DNA of 64,000 bases from Desulfoluna limicola (GTDB lineage: Bacteria; Desulfobacterota; Desulfobacteria; Desulfobacterales; Desulfolunaceae), in NCBI RefSeq assembly GCF_021654575.1, contig NZ_AP024488.1, forward strand, positions 4,673,501-4,737,500, given 5' to 3'. Made by a program: the position numbers and the translations under genes. Under the pieces are notes generated by a model that had not been told where the DNA came from, ran no database searches, and saw only the letters and a program-made list of their open reading frames with translations. Of the stretch, positions 41,792 to 50,285 are shown in pieces. Every line of letters starts with the position of its first letter. Position 1 is the first letter of the stretch.

Positions 41792-42997
41792 CTACTGCAT
41801 AAACGTGTTTTTCCCTCCGGCCACCATATCCACCTTGATATGATCCCTTGAGACCTCGGAAATGGTGATGGAAAACCCTTTGTAGTTTCGGGACAGAAGC
41901 TTTTCTGCGAGCTTTTTCCCCTCCCCCGTGAAGTTCACCACCATCACGGCTCGCTCCACACGTCGCTCTCGGGGCCTTACGGACAGAACCCCGCTGAGCC
42001 CCTCCATCTCCCGGGAAAGCTGGGTAAAGTTCTCAAAGAAGTTCGTCCCCTCAACCACCACCTCGATCATGGTGCTGCGACTTTGCTTCTCCTTCATGGC
42101 CCCAATGATGATTGAGGAGAGGTCACGGCCAGCTTCCAGCGACGCTTCGGTCATGGCCCGGTTGCTGACTTCAGCGGGGTCGGTTCCCACGGCGATGCTT
42201 GCCTTATGGGTTTGCCCGATGGGGCCGCCTGTGCTGACGAGAATCCCTTCCAGTTCAATGGACGCCCGAAAAGATCGCTCCTCACCCATAACGTTGCCGG
42301 ACGCTTCGGTCCAGGCTCGTCCGGTGACCACCACATCGGCGCCAAAGGCACTGCCGATACGCTGCGCTTCCTCACGGCTGATCAACCCGTCTGAACCAAG
42401 GGAGGACGCATCGTCGACAATGGCCCGATGGGGAAGCACCTCAAAGCCGCGCTTTGCCATGGCATCTGAAATGGCAGCATCGGACACCGTGGCAATAAAA
42501 GACTTGCCCGGCCCCCACCAGTAATCGAAACCCGGGGTTTCCGGACGTTTCTCGGAAATAAGGAAGAGGAGCTTGGGTTTTTCGCTCCCCTCAAGGACGA
42601 TGCCGGCAGTGGTCAACCGCTCGGCAAGGCGGTCCATGGCCACCGAGGCTTCCACGGCCACATGGTAATGATCGCCGTAACGCCTTTCAGCCACCACTTT
42701 GTAGCCGTCAATGTAGTTCTCCGGCGGGTCGGAGAGTACTTCCGTCACCGTGTCAAAATTCACGGCAATGGCGCCCAGGGAGAGGGTCGCGAACAGCGCC
42801 TCTTCCACGGAGGAATACAGGCCATCCTTCACCGCCTTGTCCTTGGCGTCTGGAATGTTGCTGCGGGAGATGGGGCCCTTGCCCAGGGAGAGAAACACCT
42901 TGAGAGACGACCCCTCTTCTGCACACAGGGCTCCGGGAATCGCCAAAGCAACCGCCAGAAGCATCATCACTATCCATGAAAAAGTCCGGTTCCGCAT
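41792..42997 (-). CDS. Exported protein with TolB/FlgT-like middle domain, function unknown
   Basis: 401 residues. Signal peptide at 1-25 (WIVMMLLAVALAIPGALCA, cleavage before EEG; no lipobox). The N part has KDKAVKDGLYSSVEEALFATL, a motif type seen in secreted flagellar-assembly and LPP20-like proteins. The middle (about 165-240) SFIATVSDAAISDAMAKRGFEVLPHRA... and AQRIGSAFGADVVVTGRAW resembles anticodon-binding-like TolB-N/FlgT-M folds. The C part repeats an alpha/beta motif ending VDMVAGG. It follows the polyprenyl synthase by 15 nt, so it is in that operon. Assignment to a named family is uncertain. Confidence 0.7.
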   Translation of the reverse strand: MRNRTFSWIVMMLLAVALAIPGALCAEEGSSLKVFLSLGKGPISRSNIPDAKDKAVKDGLYSSVEEALFATLSLGAIAVNFDTVTEVLSDPPENYIDGYKVVAERRYGDHYHVAVEASVAMDRLAERLTTAGIVLEGSEKPKLLFLISEKRPETPGFDYWWGPGKSFIATVSDAAISDAMAKRGFEVLPHRAIVDDASSLGSDGLISREEAQRIGSAFGADVVVTGRAWTEASGNVMGEERSFRASIELEGILVSTGGPIGQTHKASIAVGTDPAEVSNRAMTEASLEAGRDLSSIIIGAMKEKQSRSTMIEVVVEGTNFFENFTQLSREMEGLSGVLSVRPRERRVERAVMVVNFTGEGKKLAEKLLSRNYKGFSITISEVSRDHIKVDMVAGGKNTFMQ

Positions 42998-43012
42998 TGC
43001 TCAATCCATCCT

Positions 43013-43993
43013 CTATGATTTTCGTTCCAGGCTGTACTCGGCCACAAGAAGCAGCAACTCTTTTTCTCGACTTTCAGGGAGATCTGCAAGGGCAGCCTCA
43101 GCCTGTGCCACATGATCCCGGGCGCAGCGTTCGGTATACCCGATGCCGTCCAGCTTTTGAAGCATGCCCACCAGTTCGGTGAAGGCCTCAGCCGTAAAAT
43201 CGGGATCCCTCATGATGGCCTCCATCCGCTCCTTCTCACCATCCACGGCCTGCGAGAGGGCATATATAACAGGCAGGGTGAGCTTTCCTTCCCTTAAGTC
43301 CGCCCCCGGCTCTTTGCCAAGGGACGCCAGGTCCGCGGTATAGTCCAGAAGGTCATCGGCCATCTGAAATGCCATGCCGATATGCCACCCATAGCGTCCC
43401 ATGGCGTCCACCACCTCGTCCGGCTGACCGGCCAGATGGGCACCGGTGACACAGGCCCCTTTGAGAAGCACGGCTGTTTTGCGCTCGATGACGTCCATGT
43501 ATTCGGTTTCGGTGAGATCCATGCGCCCCTTGTTGTAAAGCTGCTGGATCTCACCCTGGCTCATGGCCTCGGTGATGCCGCAAATTTCGTCGATGATGGC
43601 AAAGTTACGGGTCTCTGCGGTGAGAGACAGGCACCTGGCGAGGATAAAGTCCCCCGTGAGTACGGCCTCAGGGGCTCCGTACACCTCATGGGCGGCGGGC
43701 TTGCCCCGTCGCATCACCGCCTCATCCACCAGATCGTCGTGGATCAGGGTGGCGGCGTGGAGGTACTCAAAGAGCACCGCGTAGCGGGCGAGGTCCTGCC
43801 TGTCGGTGCCGCAGGCCCGGGCTGCCAGAATCATCAACAAGGGGCGAAGGCGTTTCCCCCCGGAAAAAAGGAGATGGCCTGCCACTTCCCCGGCAAGCTT
43901 GGCCCAGGGCTTCAGGTTCTCTTCCAATGCGGTTTCTATGGCGCTGAGCTCGCCTGCCACGTCACCAAGAATTTTCGCCTTCAGGTCACTCAT
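43013..43993 (-). CDS. Trans-polyprenyl diphosphate synthase
   Basis: 326 residues. Both aspartate-rich motifs are intact: LIHDDLVDEA (first) and MADDLLDYTAD (second), with the GGKRLRP motif at about 49. Head-to-tail prenyltransferase, most like octaprenyl/nonaprenyl synthases that make the side chain of menaquinone in anaerobes. GGAG 7-10 nt before the ATG. Its start overlaps the rimO stop by 4 nt (ATGA), so the two are translationally coupled. Confidence 0.92.
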   Translation of the reverse strand: MSDLKAKILGDVAGELSAIETALEENLKPWAKLAGEVAGHLLFSGGKRLRPLLMILAARACGTDRQDLARYAVLFEYLHAATLIHDDLVDEAVMRRGKPAAHEVYGAPEAVLTGDFILARCLSLTAETRNFAIIDEICGITEAMSQGEIQQLYNKGRMDLTETEYMDVIERKTAVLLKGACVTGAHLAGQPDEVVDAMGRYGWHIGMAFQMADDLLDYTADLASLGKEPGADLREGKLTLPVIYALSQAVDGEKERMEAIMRDPDFTAEAFTELVGMLQKLDGIGYTERCARDHVAQAEAALADLPESREKELLLLVAEYSLERKS

Positions 43994-45324
43994 ACCACTT
44001 CTCCTGACAGATCGTAGACAATGGCGTCCGTGATGCGGACGTCGACAAAAGAGCCGATGGTCAGCCCCTCGCCGTAGACGAAGGTCACCCCATCCACCTC
44101 CGGGGCCTGGAAAAAGGTCCGGCCAATGTAAGACCCCTCTTCGGGATTCTCTTCGATGAGCACCTGATAGACCTCACCCACACGGCCCATGTTCCGGATG
44201 GCGGAGATCTCCTCCTGGGCGGCCATGATCATATCCTGGCGCTTCTGGGCGATCTCTTCGTCCACATGACCGGGCAGCTTGTGTGAGGCCTGCTCTTCGG
44301 AGTCGGAATAGGTAAAGACACCCAGGTGGTCAAACTCCACCTCGGTGATAAAATCAAGAAGGTCCTGGAAATGCTCTTCGGTCTCGCCGGGGAAGCCCAC
44401 AATCACCGTGGTGCGAAGGGCCACCCCGGGAACGTCCCGGCGAAGCCGGGCAAAGAGGGTCCGAAGATCCTCCTGGGTGTAGTGGCGGCCCATTTTTTTG
44501 ATGATGGCGTCCGAGGCGTGCTGAATCGGAATATCGTAGTAGGCGCAGATGTTCTCTTTTTCTGCCGTCAGCTTGATGGTGGCATCGTCCAGGGTATCAG
44601 GAAACGCGTAGAGAAAACGAATCCACTTGCCGGGAGCCTGCTCGGAAAGGGCTTCAAGCACTTCGGCGAGTTTGCCGGGCTGTCCCAGGTCCTCTCCGTA
44701 ATCGGTGGTGCTCTCCGCCACGAGGTTCAGTTCCTGAACACCCCCGTCAAGAAGACGCTTGGCTTCGGCAGTGATGTCCTCAATGGACCGGCTGCGGTAC
44801 TTCCCCCGAAGCGACGGGATAATGCAATAGGTGCAGTGCCTGCTGCACCCCTCGGCAACCTTGAGGTATGCCAGGGGCCCTGTGGTGGTAACCCGGGGAG
44901 AGTGGGTCCGGGCCGGAGACACGCTGTTGGGATCGGGAAGCACGCAGGTTGCCTTTCCGATGCGTCCGTCCACAGCCATAAGCTTGTTGATCTCCTCGGC
45001 GATCCGCTCGTACCCACCGGTGCCGATGAACAGGTCCACTTCGGGAAGTTCCGGGGCGGCCTCCTCACGGAAACGCTCGGGAAGGCAACCGGCAACCACC
45101 AGATAGCGGCAGCTCCCGTTGATCTTGTATTCCGACATGTCCAGAATCGTATCAATGGACTCGTCCACGGCGGACGTAATAAAGCTGCAGGTGTTGACAA
45201 TAATGACATCTGCAGCTTCCGGTGAATCGATAATGTTGCAACTGGCCTCGATGAGGTGGCCCAGCATCACTTCGCTGTCGACGAGGTTGCGGGCGCAACC
45301 GAGGCTGACCAGGTAAATGTTCAT
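43990..45324 (-). CDS. rimO: Ribosomal protein S12 methylthiotransferase
   Basis: 444 residues from the ATG at 45324, which puts the diagnostic MNIYLVSLGCARNLVDSEVMLG at the N-terminus; 21 upstream codons are rejected. UPF0004 domain with three Cys (C10, C46, C80 area), radical-SAM motif CSRHCTYC, and a C-terminal TRAM domain ending before the stop. It methylthiolates Asp88/89 of S12; the LGCARN and VNTCSFI signatures distinguish RimO from MiaB. Stop overlaps the start of the prenyl synthase gene. Confidence 0.95.
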   Translation of the reverse strand: MNIYLVSLGCARNLVDSEVMLGHLIEASCNIIDSPEAADVIIVNTCSFITSAVDESIDTILDMSEYKINGSCRYLVVAGCLPERFREEAAPELPEVDLFIGTGGYERIAEEINKLMAVDGRIGKATCVLPDPNSVSPARTHSPRVTTTGPLAYLKVAEGCSRHCTYCIIPSLRGKYRSRSIEDITAEAKRLLDGGVQELNLVAESTTDYGEDLGQPGKLAEVLEALSEQAPGKWIRFLYAFPDTLDDATIKLTAEKENICAYYDIPIQHASDAIIKKMGRHYTQEDLRTLFARLRRDVPGVALRTTVIVGFPGETEEHFQDLLDFITEVEFDHLGVFTYSDSEEQASHKLPGHVDEEIAQKRQDMIMAAQEEISAIRNMGRVGEVYQVLIEENPEEGSYIGRTFFQAPEVDGVTFVYGEGLTIGSFVDVRITDAIVYDLSGEVV

Positions 45325-45372
45325 GGGGTGTAAAAAAACTCCTGGGGCAATAGCCCGAAACGCCCCTGACCT

Positions 45373-45408
45373 TTCCGGCCTGTTCACATAAAAAAGAACA
45401 GGCCGGAA
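45373..45408. other. 13-bp perfect hairpin between crotonase and rimO genes
   Basis: Arms TTCCGGCCTGTTC and GAACAGGCCGGAA, 10-nt A-rich loop. No T run on the minus strand after the stem, so it may be a transcript-end or mRNA-processing structure rather than a standard terminator. Confidence 0.6.
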
Positions 45409-45444
45409 GGGACAGTAAGCGACGTGGCAAAGGAGCCGTAGGGG

Positions 45445-46266
45445 CTACTTGCCTGTAAAAACCGGTTTTCGTTTTTCCGCAAAAGCGGTAAAGGCTTCAA
45501 TCAAATCGTGTGACGGAATAATGTTGGAACTGATGGAGGCCACGTACTTGAGCCCCTCGTTCACGGACCCTTCAATGCTGTGGTTCAACACGTCTTTGGA
45601 GGCCTGAACCGCAATGGGCGGGTTGGCCGCAATGACATCAGCCATGGCCTGGGCCCCTTCGAACAGGGCATCGGCATCGTCGAACACCTCGCTTACCAGG
45701 TTGACACCCAAAGCGCGTTGAGCGTCGATGGTCTTGGCCGTGTAGGCCATCTCCCGGGTGACGCCCTGGCCGACGATGAGGGGCAGGCGCTGGAGCACAC
45801 CCACGTCGGCCACAAAACCAACGGCGGCCTCTTTGAGGCAGAACGTGGCGTCCTGCGAGCAAAGGCGGATGTCACAGGCGGTGACAAAGTCGAGGCCGGC
45901 GCCAATGCACGCTCCGTGAACAGCCGCGATGACGGGTTTGCGGCACTTCTCCATGGCGCTCATGGTCTCCTGAAGGGGGTAGATCTTCTTCAGAAGCTTC
46001 CACTTCAGGCCGCCTTTCTGCTCATTTTCCATGAGCTCAGGCATGGCACCCACCATTCCGATCAGGTCGATACCGGCACAGAAGCTCCCCCCTTTTCCGG
46101 CCACAACGATGACCCGGATTTCAGGATCTTCGTCCAACTCTTTGAAAACAGCAGGGGAGTCTATCCAGGCATCCGGGTTCATGGCGTTCATCTTGTCCGC
46201 ACGATTAAACCAAACCCAGGCTACATGCCCTTTCTTTTCCACCAGATAATACTTGCTCTCACTCAT
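45445..46266 (-). CDS. Crotonase, dienoyl-CoA isomerase (ECH1) type
   Basis: 273 residues; AAGGAG 9 nt before the ATG. Crotonase fold with oxyanion segments SFCAGIDL and HGACIGAGLDF. The motif EAAVGFVADVGVLQRLP, followed by ITREMAYTAK-like sequence, matches delta3,5-delta2,4-dienoyl-CoA isomerases, where the acidic residues of this segment are catalytic, rather than ordinary enoyl-CoA hydratases. It would act in degradation of polyunsaturated acyl-CoAs, which fits a genome with a PUFA-type synthase (inference). Upstream of rimO by 120 nt. Confidence 0.82.
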   Translation of the reverse strand: MSESKYYLVEKKGHVAWVWFNRADKMNAMNPDAWIDSPAVFKELDEDPEIRVIVVAGKGGSFCAGIDLIGMVGAMPELMENEQKGGLKWKLLKKIYPLQETMSAMEKCRKPVIAAVHGACIGAGLDFVTACDIRLCSQDATFCLKEAAVGFVADVGVLQRLPLIVGQGVTREMAYTAKTIDAQRALGVNLVSEVFDDADALFEGAQAMADVIAANPPIAVQASKDVLNHSIEGSVNEGLKYVASISSNIIPSHDLIEAFTAFAEKRKPVFTGK

Positions 46267-46414
46267 CTTCGTTACTCCTTCTTTCCGTTACACCAGAACG
46301 TTCATATCTATATAAACCAGAGTCGTATCAGCTCAATTGCAGACGAAGGTCGAAGGTATCCGGGCACTATAGTACACTATCTAACCAAGATCAATCGGCA
46401 TCCACCTTCCCGAA

Positions 46415-46510
46415 GCCGGGTGAATGTGGTAGGGTACCCCCCTGGTTTGCGAATGCTCCCCCCTCGTACCCCAGGGGATCGCATTCGCTTACGGGCTGCG
46501 CCCGTGGATG
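46415..46510. repeat. Dispersed element, internal part without ends
   Basis: GCGAATGCTCCCCCCTCGTACCCC..., GCATTCGCTTACGGGCTGCGCC and CGTGG blocks, with no terminal repeats. Confidence 0.6.
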
Positions 46511-46613
46511 AGGCTGGCGTTAGATAAAGGGGCTGCTGCGTACTCTCATTCAGGAGAGGCTGTTTGACATGGGCAGAAATAAGGGCGGCGCAAAAAAGCA
46601 GACAAAAAGCGAT

Positions 46614-46983
46614 GCCTCCGGCGGCAAGGTGAGCCACCTTGATAGCAAGTTCCCGCAGCGATTTAACCCTCGTTCCTCGGGTCAAATCACAGCGGCATTT
46701 TTTTGAAATTTGTCCATTTTTTGTATGAGCCCTAATTGCGACACATCTTATACAAGCAACGGTGCCTATTTAGCCAATTTTCAAAATCTAAGCCCTACGA
46801 AGCGGCTAAAGTCACGAAACCGTCTCCACGGCCCTTCGGGGCTTGCGACTACATATGCAAAACCTCCAGCATTGGAGGCGGGCGCAGCCCGCGGCGAACG
46901 CCCTTGCGCTTTGTCCTGAGGAACGAAGAACAAAGCGCAAGGGCATTAAGCTTTCGAGGTGGCTCCACCTCGCCGCCGGAGGC
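46614..46983. repeat. TIR-bounded composite region before dus
   Basis: GCCTCCGGCGGCAAGG at 46614 and GCCGCCGGAGGC ending 46983. A left copy (46614-46700) and a right copy (46864-46983, with GGGCGCAGCCCGC variant) flank about 160 bp of AT-rich sequence. No gene is seen between 46267 and 47043. Confidence 0.8.
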
Positions 46984-47043
46984 ACTCTTTTTAAACCCGC
47001 CTTGACCATAAAAGGCATGACACGCAACACGGCAATAAAGACA

Positions 47044-48066
47044 ATGACATCCGCACGAGACATGATAAACACCCCCATCACCATCGGGGGCAAAGAGATC
47101 CCCAACCGCCTTTTCCTGGCGCCCCTGGCCGGCCTCGGCCATGTGGCGATGCGTCAGATCATCGACGAGTTCGGAAGCTGCGGCCTCCTCTTTTCGGAGA
47201 TGTGCAGCGCCAAAGCGGTCCCCCAGGAGAACCGGGAGATCTCCCCCATGTTCAGGTGGCGGGATGAAGAGGCAAGCCGGCTGGTCATGCAGATCTTCGG
47301 GGCCACCCCCCTTGAGATGGCCCTGGCTGCCGAGCGCATTGAACGCGAAGGCCTCTTCGGGGTGGACATCAACTTCGGCTGCTCTGTCTCCGGCATCTGC
47401 AAAAAAGAGAGCGGCGCCGCCGTCCTCAAAGACCCCGACCGGGCGGAAGCCATCGTCCGGGAAGTCCGTAAAGCGGTGAACATCCCCCTTTTCGTCAAAT
47501 ACCGCACCGGATGGAAGGACGACCCTGCCTTTGCCGCAGAGATGGGCAAGCGCTTTGAAGGCGCCGGGGCCGATGCCCTCGTCTTTCACCCGAGGGTCTC
47601 CCCGGACCGCCGCAGCCGCCCCCCGAAATGGCACCATATAAAAGCCGTAAAAGAGGCCGTCACCATCCCCGTCTTCGGAAACGGCAATGTCTTCACCCAT
47701 TCTGATCTCACCCGGATTGTGGAGACCACCTCCTGTGACGGGGTCTCATTGGGCCGCATTGCCATTGCCCGGCCCTTTGTCTTTGCCGAAATGCTCGAAG
47801 GCAAGTCCTTCGGCCCCAACATTTACCCCCAGGTCGCTCTGCGGTTCCTCGACCTCGTGGAAGAGGCCTTCTCTGAAGGCTACGCCGTGCGCCTCTACAA
47901 GAAATTCGCCCTCTACTTTGCCGCCAACTTCAAGTTCGGCCACCCCGTGTTCAAACAGCTGGCCTACGCCGACACCCTTGACGGCCTCCGGGAGAACATT
48001 CACGCCACCTTTGCGTCCCCCCTTGAGCTCTCCTCCACGCCCAATCTCAATCTTTTTACAGGATAA
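47044..48066 (+). CDS. dus: tRNA-dihydrouridine synthase
   Basis: 340 residues from the ATG at 47044; ATGs at 47017 and 47062 are also possible because no clear Shine-Dalgarno is present, while longer N-termini would run through a repeat. FMN TIM barrel: NRLFLAPLAGLGHVAMRQI, EMCSAKAV, VMQIFGATPLEMALAAERIE, GVDINFGCSVSGICKKESGAAVLKDP (the catalytic Cys of GCP-type motif is here the second conserved Cys region), FVKYRTGW and FGNGNVF. Reduces uridine in tRNA D-loops. Sub-class A/B/C cannot be decided. Confidence 0.88.
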   Translation: MTSARDMINTPITIGGKEIPNRLFLAPLAGLGHVAMRQIIDEFGSCGLLFSEMCSAKAVPQENREISPMFRWRDEEASRLVMQIFGATPLEMALAAERIEREGLFGVDINFGCSVSGICKKESGAAVLKDPDRAEAIVREVRKAVNIPLFVKYRTGWKDDPAFAAEMGKRFEGAGADALVFHPRVSPDRRSRPPKWHHIKAVKEAVTIPVFGNGNVFTHSDLTRIVETTSCDGVSLGRIAIARPFVFAEMLEGKSFGPNIYPQVALRFLDLVEEAFSEGYAVRLYKKFALYFAANFKFGHPVFKQLAYADTLDGLRENIHATFASPLELSSTPNLNLFTG

Positions 48067-48073
48067 AAAACGG

Positions 48074-48547
48074 TCCCTCCAGGGGCGAGGGTGGCGAAGC
48101 CACTGTAGCGAAAACACCTCGAAAGCTGGTTGCCCGTGCGCTTTGTCCCTCGTTCATAGGGCCAAATCGCAAGGGCGTTCGCCGCGGGCTGCGCCGCCTC
48201 TAAAGCAGACGGTTGGAACAAACAGTGTCACAAGCTCAATAGAATTTGTATTCGATGGTATCGGATTTAACTTCCATGCCTCCGGCGTCCAGGGGCTGAG
48301 CCCTCGTCCCTCGGCCCCGTCACATTCGCTGACGGGCTGCGCCCGTGATGTATAGTCGCGTAACCGGTTCTCAAGTCACGGAGGCCCGGAAGCAAAGATT
48401 GCACTGGCCCTTGCATGCAACACCCAGTGTAACTCCTCAACCCCTGATTACCCCTGAACCAAAGGCGGATGTGATTTGACCCGAGGAACGAGGGGCAAAG
48501 CGCATCCGCTGACTGCTTTCAAGGTGGCACACCTTGCCGCCGGAGGC
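48074..48547. repeat. TIR-bounded composite region between dus and the HD-GYP gene
   Basis: Degenerate left end CCCTCCAGGGGCGAGG 8 nt after dus; internal fragments with GCTGACGGGCTGCGCCCG at about 48325 and CCCGAGGAACGAGGG at 48480; right end GCCGCCGGAGGC at 48536-48547. At least three fragments of the element are present. Confidence 0.72.
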
Positions 48548-48703
48548 ACGCTTTTGCCCTGGACTTTGACCTTAAAAGGCATAGCTGAATCATTTCAAAC
48601 CAGAAAATCTTTCAGCTCCACCAGGATTGGTCCGATAGGGGAACTATTCGTCGAAAAACTGAAATCAAAGACCCCATGGAAATTGTGTGGAGCCTCCTCA
48701 GCC

Positions 48704-49984
48704 ATGTTGCGTGAAATATACGTTGACCTGAACAACATTTTTCTGTCGCTTTCGGATGGCATCGACCTGGCCAATCCGGAGATCGCCTGTCACCAGATGC
48801 GTTGCGCTTACATGGTGTGGCAGATGGCAAAGGAAGCCGGGCTGCCCCGGGAACGGGTCAAACGGCTTTACATGGCAGCGCTCCTTCACGACATCGGCGC
48901 CCTCACCCCCAAGGACAAAACCCGGCTCCACACCTTCGAGGAAACGGATATCCGGGCTCACTGCCTTCGTGGCGAGGTTCTCTTTCAGTCCGTGCCCCTT
49001 CTTGCCCCGGCAGCCCCCATCATCCGCCACCACCACCGGGACTGGAGCGACTGCGATGGGACCATCGACGATGCGGACGTCCTCGACGCCCAGATTCTCC
49101 TCCTGGCCGACTGGGTGGAAAGGCTGGTTCGGCGCGACTGCTTTATCCTCAGCCAGATGGAGAGCATCACCGCCCGCATCCGCTCCATGGAAAAAACCAT
49201 CTTCCACCCCGATGTGGTGGAACTCTTCGTCCGTGCTTCGGACCGGGAGGAGTTCTGGCTCGATGTTGCCTCCCCCCGACTTTACGGGCTCCTCCTCCGG
49301 GAAGGCCCCTTGCGCTCCATCGAGATCCCCTTTGAAGACATCGCCTCCATTGCCGGGGCCATGCAAAAGATCATCGACTTCAGGTCCCCCTTCACCGCCA
49401 CCCATTCGGCGGGCGTGGCTGAGTGTGCCGCCCTTCTCACCGGTCACTTCGGCTACATGGAGACAGAGGTCAAGCTCATGCATCTGGCCGGCCATGTCCA
49501 TGACCTGGGCAAACTGATCATCCCCAACGCCATCCTCGAAAAACAGGGCAAGCTCACCCGGGAGGAATTTCAGGTGGTCAAGCAACACACCTACTTCACC
49601 TACGAGGTTCTCCTCTCCATCGACCGCCTCGAACGGGTGGCCGAGTGGGCTGCCTTCCACCATGAAAAGCTCGACGGCACCGGATACCCCTTTCGCGTCG
49701 GTTCGGAAAAGATCAACACCGGCTCCCGCATCATGGCCGTGGCCGATATCTTCACCGCCCTCACCGAAGATCGCCCCTACAGACCTGGCATGCCCCTGGA
49801 CAAAGCCCTCGGTATCCTCACCGAACAGGCGGACAGCGGGAAGATCGAACCCCGTGTGGTGACCCTTCTGGGCGACCACGCCAAGGAGATCTCCCAACAG
49901 GTCAAACACGCCCAACTCGAGTCCATGCGCTTCTACACCAAGCACTTTACCGACGCTGTCCTTGCCGAACATCGCGTGGCCTGA
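48704..49984 (+). CDS. Tandem HD / HD-GYP domain protein (c-di-GMP phosphodiesterase)
   Basis: 426 residues from the ATG at 48704; longer frames start inside repeats. The second module is a full HD-GYP: HVHDLGKL (His266-Asp267), HHEKLDGTGYP (Gly327-Tyr328-Pro329) and ADIFTALTEDRPYR. The first module (about 40-190) has LLHDIG (His62-Asp63) and IRHHHRDWSDCDG, then DAQILLLADWVERL, i.e. the same layout but without GYP. The C-terminal module should hydrolyse c-di-GMP; the first may be a partner or sensor. No receiver, PAS or membrane segment, so it is cytoplasmic. Confidence 0.88.
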   Translation: MLREIYVDLNNIFLSLSDGIDLANPEIACHQMRCAYMVWQMAKEAGLPRERVKRLYMAALLHDIGALTPKDKTRLHTFEETDIRAHCLRGEVLFQSVPLLAPAAPIIRHHHRDWSDCDGTIDDADVLDAQILLLADWVERLVRRDCFILSQMESITARIRSMEKTIFHPDVVELFVRASDREEFWLDVASPRLYGLLLREGPLRSIEIPFEDIASIAGAMQKIIDFRSPFTATHSAGVAECAALLTGHFGYMETEVKLMHLAGHVHDLGKLIIPNAILEKQGKLTREEFQVVKQHTYFTYEVLLSIDRLERVAEWAAFHHEKLDGTGYPFRVGSEKINTGSRIMAVADIFTALTEDRPYRPGMPLDKALGILTEQADSGKIEPRVVTLLGDHAKEISQQVKHAQLESMRFYTKHFTDAVLAEHRVA

Positions 49985-50003
49985 TCGGGAGGGAGTCAGC
50001 GTA

Positions 50004-50183
50004 GCCTCCGGCGGCCCTGCCGGGGGCCAAACGGTTGCCCTGTCTAACGGTGGGTTTAACAAACAGGTCTTAAAAAAACTTAAATGGTTCTGCACCAAAT
50101 GCGGGTGTGATTTGACCCGAGGAACGAGGGGCAAAGCGCATCCGCTGCCTGCTTTCAAGGTGGCACACCTTGCCGCCGGAGGC
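50004..50183. repeat. TIR-bounded dispersed element, full copy
   Basis: GCCTCCGGCGGCCCTGCCGGGG (type B) starts 19 nt after the HD-GYP stop; ends with type A blocks and GCCGCCGGAGGC at 50172-50183. This is the last copy before a repeat-free 10.7-kb stretch. Confidence 0.85.
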
Positions 50184-50201
50184 ATCGCTGAGCCGTTGCC
50201 C

Positions 50202-50248
50202 AAAAACAAAAAACCCCCGTCCTTATTTAAAAAAGGGCGGGGGTTTTT
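50202..50248. terminator. Bidirectional terminator
   Basis: Stem AAAAACCCCCGTCC / GGGCGGGGGTTTTT (one G-U) with AT loop. T run on both strands; serves the lactate operon (-) and possibly the HD-GYP gene (+). Confidence 0.9.
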
Positions 50249-50285
50249 CTATCCAGCCGACAGGTGGCCGGTGGTGAGGCAGGGT

